In this document: piece by piece, positions 14,180-23,108 of the stretch | Layout: each line of letters begins with the position of its first letter | Position numbering within the stretch: the stretch's first letter is position 1 | Assembly (NCBI RefSeq): GCF_900115735.1 | Contig: NZ_FOXO01000009.1 | Location: 62,001-126,000 of the forward strand | Reading direction: 5' to 3' | Source of the DNA: Butyrivibrio proteoclasticus | GTDB taxonomy: Bacteria > Bacillota > Clostridia > Lachnospirales > Lachnospiraceae | Length of the DNA: 64,000 nucleotides | Translations under genes and position numbers: made by a program | Notes under the pieces: model-generated | Told to the model about the DNA's origin: nothing | Databases searched by the model: none | The model's input: only the letters and a program-made list of their open reading frames with translations

Positions 14180-16756
14180 ATGTTTGAGATAGCGCGACTT
14201 ACAGTTGAAGGTCTTGAGAACAATATTGTTACTGATAAGAGCAATCCTCATATTTCTTACAAAGTGGCATCAGACGGACAGAATGTGCATATTACAAACT
14301 GTCATATTGTAGTGAGAGATCAGGCCGGCAAAACAATGTGGGAAACAGATACCACAGAGCAGATAGAAATATTATATGAAGGAGAAAAACTAAAACCTTC
14401 TTCTGAATATACTGTTGATGTGGCAGTAAAGTCAGACACCGGGGAAGAAGCATTTTCCTCAATAAGATTTACGACAGGGCTTATGTCAGACAAGTGGCCG
14501 GGAACATTTATTACTGATGGAAGCTATTCTTTTACGGAAAAGAAAGTATCTCCTGAGCCTATGACTTTCAGGAAAAAGATAAGGGCAGCAGGAAATGTTG
14601 TAAAGGCGTATGTGTATGCTACAGCCATGGGAATATATGAGATGTATTTCGATGGAGAAAAAGTTGGCGACAGATATTTTGCTCCCGGATTTACATCCTA
14701 TAAAAAGAGGCTACAGTATCAAACCTATGATGTAACTGAGTATTTTAACCAGGGAAAAGAAATAAATGTTGATTTCACTGTATCGGGTGGCTGGGCAGTT
14801 GGCTCTTTTATTTACAGCAGAAACAACAGATTTGCAGCAGACAGACAAGCTCTTTCAGCAATGTTTTATTTTGTCTATGACAACGGAGAGGCAGATCTGT
14901 TTGGAACGGATTCCTCATGGCTTGTAACAAGGCAGGGTAAGGTTAAAATGGCTGATCTCTATGATGGAGAAACCTTCGATAGTACGGTAAAGCTTGAGGA
15001 AAGTGCTTGGAAAAATGCCGAAGAAGAAAAGCTAAAATACAATCCACAAATAATAGCAGAGTGTGGAGCACCTGTTACAGAGCATGAAGTATTTTTACCC
15101 TTATCTGAAGATAAAAAAGGTGAAGAGATAATATATGACTTTGGTCAGAACTTTGCAGGAATTGTGCGATTCACAGTAAAGAATGCAAAGAAGGGCCAGG
15201 TCATTGAGATAAGACACGCAGAAATCCTTAATCCTGACGGGACACTTAATACCAGCTTTTTAAGAAGCGCAAAAGCAACAGTTACATATATTTGTAGTGA
15301 TGGAGAGCAGATATTTAGCCCGTCATTTACATACATGGGATTCAGGTATGTAGCAGTTAAAGGAGTAAAAAGAGAAGACTTTGAGATCAAGGCAATAGCT
15401 CTATACTCAGATATGGCTGACAGAGGAAGTTTTGAATGCTCAGATGAGATGATAAATAAACTTCAGTCAAATATACGATGGTCAACAAAATCAAACTTTG
15501 TAGACATTCCAACAGACTGTCCGCAGAGAGATGAGAGAATGGGCTGGACAGGAGACATAGCTGTCTTTAGTACAACAGCTTGCTTTAATTTCGATACAGG
15601 AAGATTTTTGAAGAAATGGCTTGGAGATGTAAGAAGTGAGCAGCTTCCTACAGGAGGTCTGCCAAACACAGTACCTGCAAACGGTTTTGGGTTCCCTGTT
15701 ACCATGCCAACTATGGCAATTGATTGGTGGGGAGATGCATGTGTACTTGTTCCATGGGCTTTGTATATGTCAGATGGCGATATAAGTGTGCTTAAAGACA
15801 ACTATGACATGATGAAAAAGTACGTTGGTGCATGCAGAAGATGGGCAGCAGCATTTAGTCTTGGAAAGAACAGATTTATCTGGCATACGCCTTCTATTTT
15901 CCATTTTGGAGACTGGGTTGCACCTGATGCACCAAAGATGCCACAGTGGCAGAAAAGAAGCAAATGGACAGCCACAGCAAGTCTTTATAACACCAGCAGC
16001 ATTCTGGCTAATGTAGCTGAAATTCTTGGGCATAATGAAGATGCAAAAGAGTATAGAAAATTATCTGAAAATGTGGCAGATGCCTATGAGTGTATTTTCA
16101 CTGATGGCAACGGCAGGCTTAAGGAAGAATTTCAGACTGCATATGTACTTCCTATACAGTTTGGAATGTTTAAGAAAGAAAACCGGAAAAAAGCAGTTGA
16201 TAACCTGGTTAAGCTTATCGAAAAGAATAATTACTGCATAGGGACAGGATTTCCGGGAACTCCATATATTCTTTTTGCCCTGGCGGATAACGGAAGAGCA
16301 GATGTGGCCTATAAGATGCTCCTTAATACAAAATGTCCAAGCTGGTTATACGAGGTAAGGACAGGAGCTACAACAATCTGGGAGAGATGGGACGGACTTG
16401 ATGAAAATGGACAGTGCCCTATAGGAGATGATGGCACTGGAAATATGATATCTTACAATCACTATGCTTCAGGAGCTGTTGGTGATTTCCTATACAAGAG
16501 AGTTGCAGGAATTGAACCTTTGGACGCCGGCTATAAAAAATTCAGGATTAAGCCTGTTCTTGGAGGAAATCTTACTTACGCCAAGGCAAAAATAGATACT
16601 TCTTATGGAGTGGCAAGCTCCGAATGGCGTATAGAGGATTCAGTATTTTCCATTGATATTGAAGTTCCTGTTGGATGTCAGTGTATTTTGGAACTTCCAG
16701 ACGGAAAGACTTTAGAGTACGGCAGTGGGCATTATAGTGCAGCTGCAAAGCTATAA
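14180..16756 (+). CDS. Alpha-L-rhamnosidase (GH78 family)
   Basis: An 858-residue protein of typical GH78 length, cleaving terminal alpha-L-rhamnose. There is no signal peptide, so it should act in the cytoplasm on imported oligosaccharides. The N-terminal part is made of beta domains with the rhamnosidase_N-type stretch AYVYATAMGIYEMYFDGEKV. The hallmark DIPTDCPQRDERMGWTGD is at 442-459 and holds the acidic active-site residues. The (alpha/alpha)6 barrel follows and a small C-terminal beta domain closes it. It leads an operon with a GPH symporter and a GH3 glucosidase: import of a rhamnosylated glucoside followed by sequential trimming is the natural reading. Confidence 0.93.
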   Translation: MFEIARLTVEGLENNIVTDKSNPHISYKVASDGQNVHITNCHIVVRDQAGKTMWETDTTEQIEILYEGEKLKPSSEYTVDVAVKSDTGEEAFSSIRFTTGLMSDKWPGTFITDGSYSFTEKKVSPEPMTFRKKIRAAGNVVKAYVYATAMGIYEMYFDGEKVGDRYFAPGFTSYKKRLQYQTYDVTEYFNQGKEINVDFTVSGGWAVGSFIYSRNNRFAADRQALSAMFYFVYDNGEADLFGTDSSWLVTRQGKVKMADLYDGETFDSTVKLEESAWKNAEEEKLKYNPQIIAECGAPVTEHEVFLPLSEDKKGEEIIYDFGQNFAGIVRFTVKNAKKGQVIEIRHAEILNPDGTLNTSFLRSAKATVTYICSDGEQIFSPSFTYMGFRYVAVKGVKREDFEIKAIALYSDMADRGSFECSDEMINKLQSNIRWSTKSNFVDIPTDCPQRDERMGWTGDIAVFSTTACFNFDTGRFLKKWLGDVRSEQLPTGGLPNTVPANGFGFPVTMPTMAIDWWGDACVLVPWALYMSDGDISVLKDNYDMMKKYVGACRRWAAAFSLGKNRFIWHTPSIFHFGDWVAPDAPKMPQWQKRSKWTATASLYNTSSILANVAEILGHNEDAKEYRKLSENVADAYECIFTDGNGRLKEEFQTAYVLPIQFGMFKKENRKKAVDNLVKLIEKNNYCIGTGFPGTPYILFALADNGRADVAYKMLLNTKCPSWLYEVRTGATTIWERWDGLDENGQCPIGDDGTGNMISYNHYASGAVGDFLYKRVAGIEPLDAGYKKFRIKPVLGGNLTYAKAKIDTSYGVASSEWRIEDSVFSIDIEVPVGCQCILELPDGKTLEYGSGHYSAAAKL

Positions 16757-16774
16757 GCAAATGCGGAGGATAAA

Positions 16775-18262
16775 ATGTTAAAAGAAATTGTCGAATCACC
16801 GGTATTAAAAACGAAAATAAAAAGTCCGGAAGTAAAACTTAATGAAAAAGCACTTGGATATCTGATCGGACCATTTTGTGCCTTGATATCAAATGCGATT
16901 TTCGGTTCATATCTAAACAGGTATTATTCCGATGTTATAGGGTGGACAGACACAGCCAGGTTTGGAACTTTTTCAGGACTTCTTCCAATTTTGTCAGTGA
17001 TTTTTGTAATCATAGGAAACCTTTTTGTTGGAAGAGTTATGGATAATACCAGAACCAATCAGGGAAAGGCAAGACCACTTCTTATTTTGTCAATGCCACT
17101 TATAGTGGTTGCCATAATAACTCTTTTCATGGTTCCCAAGGATAGCTCTCCTGTAGTTCAGATGATTTGGATAGCGGTTTCTTACAATCTCTACTACGCA
17201 ATGGCTTATCCATTTTATTACACAGCTCACAGCGCGCTGGTTTCTCTTTCAACAAGAAACAGCGATGACAGAGGGCAGCTTGCAACATTTTCAAATGCGG
17301 CAGGTGTGGCAGCGGTTGGTGTAGGTGCCAGCATACTGGTTCCGATACTTTTACAGAACTTTTTGTTTGTTCCAAAGGCTGACGGCGGAATTGATGCTGT
17401 GGCAAGTTATAACAACTGGAAAGTAGTTATGCTTGTTCTTTGTGTTTCTACTTTGATAGGCATCATTATTGAGTATTTCTTTACAAGAGAAAGAATTACC
17501 GAAGAGACTTATGGACTAGAGGAAGAAAATAAAAAGATTCCTCTTTCTAAACAGATTGAAGTATGCGTTAAAGAAAAATACTGGTGGATAATAATTCTTT
17601 ATTTCCTCCTTTTCCAGTTTGGAGGACTTGTTAAAAACGGATCAATGAATTATTACTGCACATGGGTTTTTGAAGGAATAGATGGTGGAACAGCCATGGG
17701 ACTTCTTGGAGCTATAGGCGGAATTCCTACAGGAGTTGGAATGCTTCTTGCATGGCCAATTGCCAATAAGCTTGGCAAGCAAAAAGCTGTAACACTTGGC
17801 CTTTTGATATCAGTTATCGGAGGTCTTGTAAGCTTTATAAATGTTCATAATTTCATCATCGTAACTATCGGTGTCATTTTAAAAGGTGTTGGTTCAATAC
17901 CGGCTATGTACGTGACACTGGCTCTTTTGGCAGATGTACTTGATCATCTTGAAGCCAAAAACGGATTCAGATCTGACGGATTTACCATGGCTGTTTATGG
18001 GGCGATCATGGTAGGAATGACAGGACTTGGTAACGGTATTATCAATGTATTTTTGACTGCAGCAGGATATGATGCAACTTTATCAGTCCAGAATGCTTCT
18101 GTTCAGAACATGCTTGTTCTTTGTTACCTTGGTATCGAGCTTATCTGCTACGCAATAATAGTTGTTCTCATGAGCTTTTTGAAGGTAGAAAGTCATATAG
18201 AAGAAGATCACAGGTTAATACGCGAACGTCAGGAAAAAGAAGGCGCAGCGTTAAACAAATAA
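16775..18262 (+). CDS. GPH-family glycoside:cation symporter (MelB/XynB-like MFS)
   Basis: A 495-residue polytopic membrane protein with 12 predicted segments. GPH features include the N-terminal LGYLIGPFCALISNAIFGSYL, GRVMDNTRTNQGKARPLLI in the loop after helix 2 (the family's GRxxD-type motif) and NDDRGQLATFSNA-like text after helix 4. The family imports glycosides, pentosides and hexuronides with Na+ or H+. Eighteen bases after the rhamnosidase, ATG behind GCGGAGGATAAA, so it is co-transcribed and is the likely importer of its substrate. Confidence 0.88.
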   Translation: MLKEIVESPVLKTKIKSPEVKLNEKALGYLIGPFCALISNAIFGSYLNRYYSDVIGWTDTARFGTFSGLLPILSVIFVIIGNLFVGRVMDNTRTNQGKARPLLILSMPLIVVAIITLFMVPKDSSPVVQMIWIAVSYNLYYAMAYPFYYTAHSALVSLSTRNSDDRGQLATFSNAAGVAAVGVGASILVPILLQNFLFVPKADGGIDAVASYNNWKVVMLVLCVSTLIGIIIEYFFTRERITEETYGLEEENKKIPLSKQIEVCVKEKYWWIIILYFLLFQFGGLVKNGSMNYYCTWVFEGIDGGTAMGLLGAIGGIPTGVGMLLAWPIANKLGKQKAVTLGLLISVIGGLVSFINVHNFIIVTIGVILKGVGSIPAMYVTLALLADVLDHLEAKNGFRSDGFTMAVYGAIMVGMTGLGNGIINVFLTAAGYDATLSVQNASVQNMLVLCYLGIELICYAIIVVLMSFLKVESHIEEDHRLIRERQEKEGAALNK

Positions 18263-18273
18263 GGGAGGTTAAT

Positions 18274-21200
18274 ATGAGTAAAGGTAAAAAAATATCGCTC
18301 TACAGAGGCTTGACCGCTAGTGGAGCAGCATTACTTGCTTTGTCTGTATCAGCAACAACAGTGGTAAATGATCACAGAACTGATATAGATAAGTTTCTTG
18401 GTACATCAAGTACCAAAATCGTAACAGATGGAGATGTGGATACATCAAATATGTACACATATACATCAGATTATTCCAATACAACTGAACTTGTTCAGGC
18501 TATTGCAGATGTTGGGGAGAGGATGAGTGAAGAAGGAAGTGTCCTTTTGAAAAACAATGGAGCTCTTCCACTTTCATCAGATGAAACTCAGAAAGTAAGT
18601 CTTTTAGGATTTTCAAGCTATTATCCTGTACAAGGCGGCGATATGGGCTCATCCCTCACACCAAATGTTGGTACAGATGCAGATACAGTGGATTTTGTCG
18701 GAGCACTTAAGGCAAAAGGATTTGTAATAAACACAGAGCTGCAGGATGCATATGAAAAGCTTAAAGAGACATTCAAAACTGAAGTTGAGAACTGGGGCGG
18801 AACTTCAACATACTACAACATCACTGCTCCTTCCATAGGTGCTCAGTTCACAAGTAAAGAGCCATCACAGGATGCTTTGACCGGAGCCAGCGCTTCATGG
18901 AAAGATTCACTTGCCAAGAACAATGTAATGATCATTACAATAGCAAGAAGCGGAAGTGAGAATAAAAACTACACACCGGGACAGGATGGTGTTGATTCAA
19001 CTCAGAATCTTGGTCAGAGCGATCCTCTGGGACTTTCAGATGATGAGAGAGATTTGATCCAGGCTGCTATTGATGCAAAGAATGCAAATGGCGGTAAGGT
19101 AATAGTTCTTTTAAATAACTCAAGTGCAATGGAGGTGCAGGAGCTTCAGGATAATGAGGGTGTAGATGCAATCCTTCAGATTGGACTTCCGGGCGGCTAT
19201 GGATTCTATGGAATTGCAGATATCTTAAGCGGAGAAGTTAATCCTTCAGGACATCTTACAGATACATATGCGGTAGTAGCTGCAAACTCACCTGCTGCAC
19301 AGAACTATGGTGATCTTAGATGGACAAATGCGGATGATACTCTTTATATCAACGATGCGCTTGTTGAGGCAGAGGGTATCTATACAGGATATAAATATTA
19401 TGAGACCCGTTACGCTGATGTGGTTTTAGGCCAGGGTAATGCAGCTGATGCAATTGGCAGCAGCACTGGAAATGCCTGGAACTATTCCGATGAAGTAACA
19501 TACACATTTGGTTACGGACTTTCATATACAACCTTTGAGCAGACAATCGACAGCATTGATGTTGATACTGCTGCCAGAAAAGTAACTGCTCAGGTTACTG
19601 TAACAAATACAGGTGACACAGCCGGAAAAGATGCAGTACAGCTTTATGTATCACTTCCTTATACTCAGTATGATATTGAGCACGGAATTGAAAAATCAGC
19701 TATTCAGCTCCTTGATTTTGGAAAGACGGAAAGTTTGGAGCCCGGCGCATCTGAGACAGTAACTATCGAAGCAGATATGGACTACATGACCAGCTGGGAC
19801 AGCACAGCTTCAAACGCAACGGGAACAACAGGATGCTATATCCTTGATGAAGGTGATTATTACTTCACTGTTGGCAATGGTGCTCACGAAGCACTTAACA
19901 ATGTGCTTGCAGCCCAGGGAAAAACAGTTGCTGATGGAATGACAGAAGATGGCAATGGAGAAAACGTAAAGGTTTGGACTTTGTCAGACTTTGACGGATC
20001 AACTTTTGCAACAACAAAAAATGGAACAGCTGTAGAAAATCAGCTTTCTGATATGGATCTTAACAACTGGCTTCCTGACACAGTAACCTACCTTACAAGA
20101 AATGACTGGGCAGGTACCTGGCCAAAGACTTACGAAGGTCTTACAGCAACAGATGAGATGCTGGAAGTCCTTGACAATGATACTTATGAGATCACAGCAA
20201 ACGGCGATCCATCATCAGTAGTATTTGGTGCTGACAATGGTCTTAAGCTTGCTGATCTTAAGGGAGTTACAGATATAAACGACGAGAGATGGGATCTTTT
20301 AATTGATCAGATCACTCTTTCAGAAGCAATGATCAGAACAGGTTTTGGTGGAACAAGTACAAAGACTATTGATTCTATTTCTTCTCCTGAAGTAATTCAG
20401 AATGATGGTGCAAACGGAATTTACTCATATCCACTTAGCCAGTATGCTAACACAGATACATCTTCAGATGATCCTTGTGCTATTGATGCAAATGATAAGA
20501 ATGCAGGCTACAAGGCAGGTGTTATGGCAAATGCAACAGTTATTGCCCAGACATTTAACAAGAACCTTGCTTCTGAGTATGGCGCAGTAATGGGTAACTA
20601 CTCACTTTGGTCAAACCTTACAATTTGGTGGGGAATATCAAACAACATCCACAGAGTTCCTTACAATGCTCGTAACCATGAGTATTATTCTGAGGATCCT
20701 GTACTTTCATCCTTCACTGGACTTGCTGAAGCAACTGCAGCTCAGAAATATGGTGTGATCGTAGCTACAAAGCACCTTGCATTCAATGATACAGAAGTAA
20801 ACAGAACCGGTGTTTCAGTATTTATGACAGAGCAGAAGGCTCGTGAGCAGGAACTTAGAGCAACTCAGGCTCCTATCGAGACAGGAAAAGTTCTCGGTGT
20901 AATGACAGCCTTCAACCGTGTAGGTATAACACCTGCTAATGCTCATGCAGGTCTTTTACAGAATATTCTCCATAAGGAATGGGGATTCTATGGACTTATG
21001 TCAGAAGACTTTATTATGGATCCTACTTATGTAGTATTAAAAGAAGCTGTTCAGAATGGTGTAACAATGTCATGTAATACCGGTGACAACACAATGGATG
21101 CAGTATCTTCTACATATTCTTACTGGACACTTGATAATGTTTCCAAGGATGCAACTCTTATGCAGGCACTGAAGGATTGCATGAAGATGCAGAACTATGC

Positions 21201-21366
21201 TATTGCTAATTCAAATGCAATGGATGGACTTGTTTCTAATTCCAGACTTGAAAGCGTAAGAACATGGTATGACAACCTTCTTACAGTACTTTCAATAATA
21301 TTTGGACTTGTAGTAGTATGTGGAATCGGTTTGTATGCAAATACAGCCCGCAAAAAAGAGGACTGA
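18274..21366 (+). CDS. Membrane-anchored, domain-permuted GH3 beta-glucosidase
   Basis: A 1030-residue protein; ATG at 18274 follows AAGGGAGGTT. Residues about 10-31 form an uncleaved signal anchor and about 1002-1022 a second membrane segment before a KKED tail, so both ends are tethered and the enzyme faces outside. The order of GH3 domains is inverted. The alpha/beta sandwich (SEEGSVLLKNNGALPL) and FnIII-like domain (VTVTNTGDTAGKDAVQLYV) come first, and the TIM-barrel domain follows (VIVATKHLAFNDTE, AFNRVG). The likely nucleophile is D912 in GLMSEDF. The same permuted order is known from Ruminococcus albus and Butyrivibrio fibrisolvens enzymes. The exact glycoside is uncertain. Confidence 0.9.
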   Translation: MSKGKKISLYRGLTASGAALLALSVSATTVVNDHRTDIDKFLGTSSTKIVTDGDVDTSNMYTYTSDYSNTTELVQAIADVGERMSEEGSVLLKNNGALPLSSDETQKVSLLGFSSYYPVQGGDMGSSLTPNVGTDADTVDFVGALKAKGFVINTELQDAYEKLKETFKTEVENWGGTSTYYNITAPSIGAQFTSKEPSQDALTGASASWKDSLAKNNVMIITIARSGSENKNYTPGQDGVDSTQNLGQSDPLGLSDDERDLIQAAIDAKNANGGKVIVLLNNSSAMEVQELQDNEGVDAILQIGLPGGYGFYGIADILSGEVNPSGHLTDTYAVVAANSPAAQNYGDLRWTNADDTLYINDALVEAEGIYTGYKYYETRYADVVLGQGNAADAIGSSTGNAWNYSDEVTYTFGYGLSYTTFEQTIDSIDVDTAARKVTAQVTVTNTGDTAGKDAVQLYVSLPYTQYDIEHGIEKSAIQLLDFGKTESLEPGASETVTIEADMDYMTSWDSTASNATGTTGCYILDEGDYYFTVGNGAHEALNNVLAAQGKTVADGMTEDGNGENVKVWTLSDFDGSTFATTKNGTAVENQLSDMDLNNWLPDTVTYLTRNDWAGTWPKTYEGLTATDEMLEVLDNDTYEITANGDPSSVVFGADNGLKLADLKGVTDINDERWDLLIDQITLSEAMIRTGFGGTSTKTIDSISSPEVIQNDGANGIYSYPLSQYANTDTSSDDPCAIDANDKNAGYKAGVMANATVIAQTFNKNLASEYGAVMGNYSLWSNLTIWWGISNNIHRVPYNARNHEYYSEDPVLSSFTGLAEATAAQKYGVIVATKHLAFNDTEVNRTGVSVFMTEQKAREQELRATQAPIETGKVLGVMTAFNRVGITPANAHAGLLQNILHKEWGFYGLMSEDFIMDPTYVVLKEAVQNGVTMSCNTGDNTMDAVSSTYSYWTLDNVSKDATLMQALKDCMKMQNYAIANSNAMDGLVSNSRLESVRTWYDNLLTVLSIIFGLVVVCGIGLYANTARKKED

Positions 21367-21379
21367 TAGGAGGCAGAGT

Positions 21380-21811
21380 ATGAATAAGAAATTAGGAAAA
21401 GGAATGATAACAAGCTGCATAACGTTTATCCTTGCGGTTGTTGGATTTGTAGCTTACATAATCAATACAAACACAGCGTATTTTTCAAACCTTGGAAAAA
21501 ACACTACAATTATTGCTTCACTTGCAATTGCAATAGTGGCCTTGGTCCTTTGGATGACACTTGGAGATGTATCACCTTCATGGACAGATATATTACCTGT
21601 GATCGCACCGGCTTGTCTTTTTGTTGGAGGAATTACACTTCTCAACTCAAGAATAAACGGAATGGCTGCTATTATGACATTTACCAACAATGCTCAGAAC
21701 ATGTCAGATATGTCTAGTGCAGTTGTAGCAATAGCAGCGATCATCGTAGCAGCTATAGTAGGAATTATCAGTGCATTCTTTGATGTGAAAAAAGTAGCTG
21801 AGAATAAGTAG
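21380..21811 (+). CDS. Small four-helix membrane protein paired with the GH3 enzyme
   Basis: A 143-residue protein; ATG at 21380 follows ATAGGAGGCAG, 13 bases after the GH3 stop. Four hydrophobic segments are visible: about 9-28, 43-62, 71-88 and 112-135. I recognise no named family or catalytic motif. The immediate linkage to a doubly tethered GH3 enzyme suggests a membrane partner or assembly factor, which is inference only. A strong terminator at 21872 makes it the last gene of the glycoside operon. Confidence 0.75.
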   Translation: MNKKLGKGMITSCITFILAVVGFVAYIINTNTAYFSNLGKNTTIIASLAIAIVALVLWMTLGDVSPSWTDILPVIAPACLFVGGITLLNSRINGMAAIMTFTNNAQNMSDMSSAVVAIAAIIVAAIVGIISAFFDVKKVAENK

Positions 21812-21871
21812 CGGTAAGTTCCCTCTTTCATGCGCATGCTACATCAAAAAATCGCAGAGTTAAATAATAAG

Positions 21872-21916
21872 AGGCAGGTAGTCGATGGTGAAAAGCTATC
21901 GATTACCTGCTTTTTA
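21872..21916 (+). terminator. Terminator of the glycoside operon
   Basis: GCAGGTAGTCGAT (21874-21886) pairs perfectly with ATCGATTACCTGC-type right arm (21898-21910, one mismatch/wobble inside), followed by TTTTTAT. Confidence 0.88.
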
Positions 21917-21931
21917 TAATATCATCAATCA

Positions 21932-22020
21932 CTTCAACTACATCATTCACAAAAAATGATGCAGTTGAAGCTGACAATGAGTACTATGGGGAGTATTATT
22001 TAATTGCATCATTTTATGCT
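21932..22020 (+). promoter_or_regulatory. Putative operator repeats and promoter of the fic-hsd operon
   Basis: An inverted repeat pairs CTTCAACTACATCATT (21932-21947) with AATGATGCAGTTGAAG (21955-21970), 15 of 16 positions matching. A third half-site TTGCATCATTTT lies at 22009-22020. Between them is a good promoter: CTGACA (21971-21976) and TATTAT (21994-21999), 17-base spacing. The half-sites therefore flank both sides of the promoter, as expected for a repressor operator. A self-encoded regulator, for example the winged-helix end of the Fic protein, is a plausible binder. Confidence 0.6.
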
Positions 22021-22037
22021 CGCATGAGAATTTTGCA

Positions 22038-23096
22038 ATGAGAAATTTTGATTACAGTAAAAAATGGAAAAAACTACTGATACCGGAAATAGTGGCACTG
22101 CTTACGCAGATTCATGAGTATAAAGGTGAGCAGTCATTTTTGATAGAAGCGAAGGCGGATGCACTGGCACAGTTTGTAGAGATTGCCAAGATCCAGAGTA
22201 CAGAGGCATCCAACAAGATTGAAGGTATCTATATTTCTGATGTAAGACTAAAAGCGCTAGTTAAGGATAAGACTACACCTAAGACGAGAAATGAGCGAGA
22301 GATTGCAGGATACAGGGATGTGCTTAATACAATCCATGAGAGTCATGATTACATCTCGATAAGACCGAATATGATCCTTCAGCTTCACAGAGATTTATAT
22401 AAGTTTGAAGGTTATGATATCGGTGGAAAGTATAAAGCAGCGGATAACATCATTGAGAAAGAGGATGAACAGGGCAACAAATTTATAAGATTCAGACCGG
22501 TTCCTGCATGGGAAACGCCCGAGGCAATCGAGAATCTTTGTAATGAATTTGACAAAGCTCTCGGAATCGGGACAATAGATCCGCTTCTTCTGATACCAAT
22601 GTTTATACTGGATTTTTTATGCATCCATCCGTTTAATGACGGCAACGGAAGAATGAGCAGACTGCTTACATTGCTGATGCTGTACAGGGCTGGATACATC
22701 GTAGGAAAGTACATCAGTATCGAGCATCTGATAGAAAAGACTAAGACATCATATTATGAGTGTCTGCAGGAGAGCTCTCTTAACTGGCATGAGGAAGAGA
22801 ATAATTATGTTCCGTTTGTACAGTATATGCTTGGTGTTATAGTTGCCGCATACAGAGATTTCTCTGACAGAGTAGAGACTTTGGTTACCAGCAGCCTTTC
22901 AAAACCGGAGCGCGTGGTTGAATTGATAAAAAATACTTACGGCGAGATCACGAAGTCGCAGATTATGGAGAAATGCCCTGACATAAGCCGTATAACTGTT
23001 GAGAGGGCACTGTCAGAACTTCTGTCATCGGAAAGCATAATAAAGATTGGTGGCGGTAGATATACAAAATACGTTTGGAACAGAGATAAAGGATAA
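22038..23096 (+). CDS. Fic-domain protein (AMPylator) with C-terminal winged helix
   Basis: A 352-residue protein. The Fic active-site motif HPFNDGNGR begins at H197, so AMP transfer to a hydroxyl group of a target protein is expected. An inhibitory helix lies N-terminal: SNKIEG at 58-63 fits the (S/T)xxxE(G/N) motif, placing it among class II self-inhibited Fic proteins. The last 70 residues (ERVVELIKNTYGEITKSQI...RITVERALSELLS) look like a winged helix-turn-helix and may bind DNA. It is the first gene before hsdM, 12 bases apart, so it belongs to the restriction-modification operon. Proteins of this layout recur next to type I systems. Confidence 0.9.
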   Translation: MRNFDYSKKWKKLLIPEIVALLTQIHEYKGEQSFLIEAKADALAQFVEIAKIQSTEASNKIEGIYISDVRLKALVKDKTTPKTRNEREIAGYRDVLNTIHESHDYISIRPNMILQLHRDLYKFEGYDIGGKYKAADNIIEKEDEQGNKFIRFRPVPAWETPEAIENLCNEFDKALGIGTIDPLLLIPMFILDFLCIHPFNDGNGRMSRLLTLLMLYRAGYIVGKYISIEHLIEKTKTSYYECLQESSLNWHEEENNYVPFVQYMLGVIVAAYRDFSDRVETLVTSSLSKPERVVELIKNTYGEITKSQIMEKCPDISRITVERALSELLSSESIIKIGGGRYTKYVWNRDKG

Positions 23097-23108
23097 AGGA
23101 GAACGATA

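Noticed and set aside
18121-18273. N-terminal extension of the GH3 gene into the symporter gene
   Set aside because: The ATG at 18274 has an AAGGGAGG site and starts a proper signal anchor; the longer version overlaps the symporter by about 140 bases.
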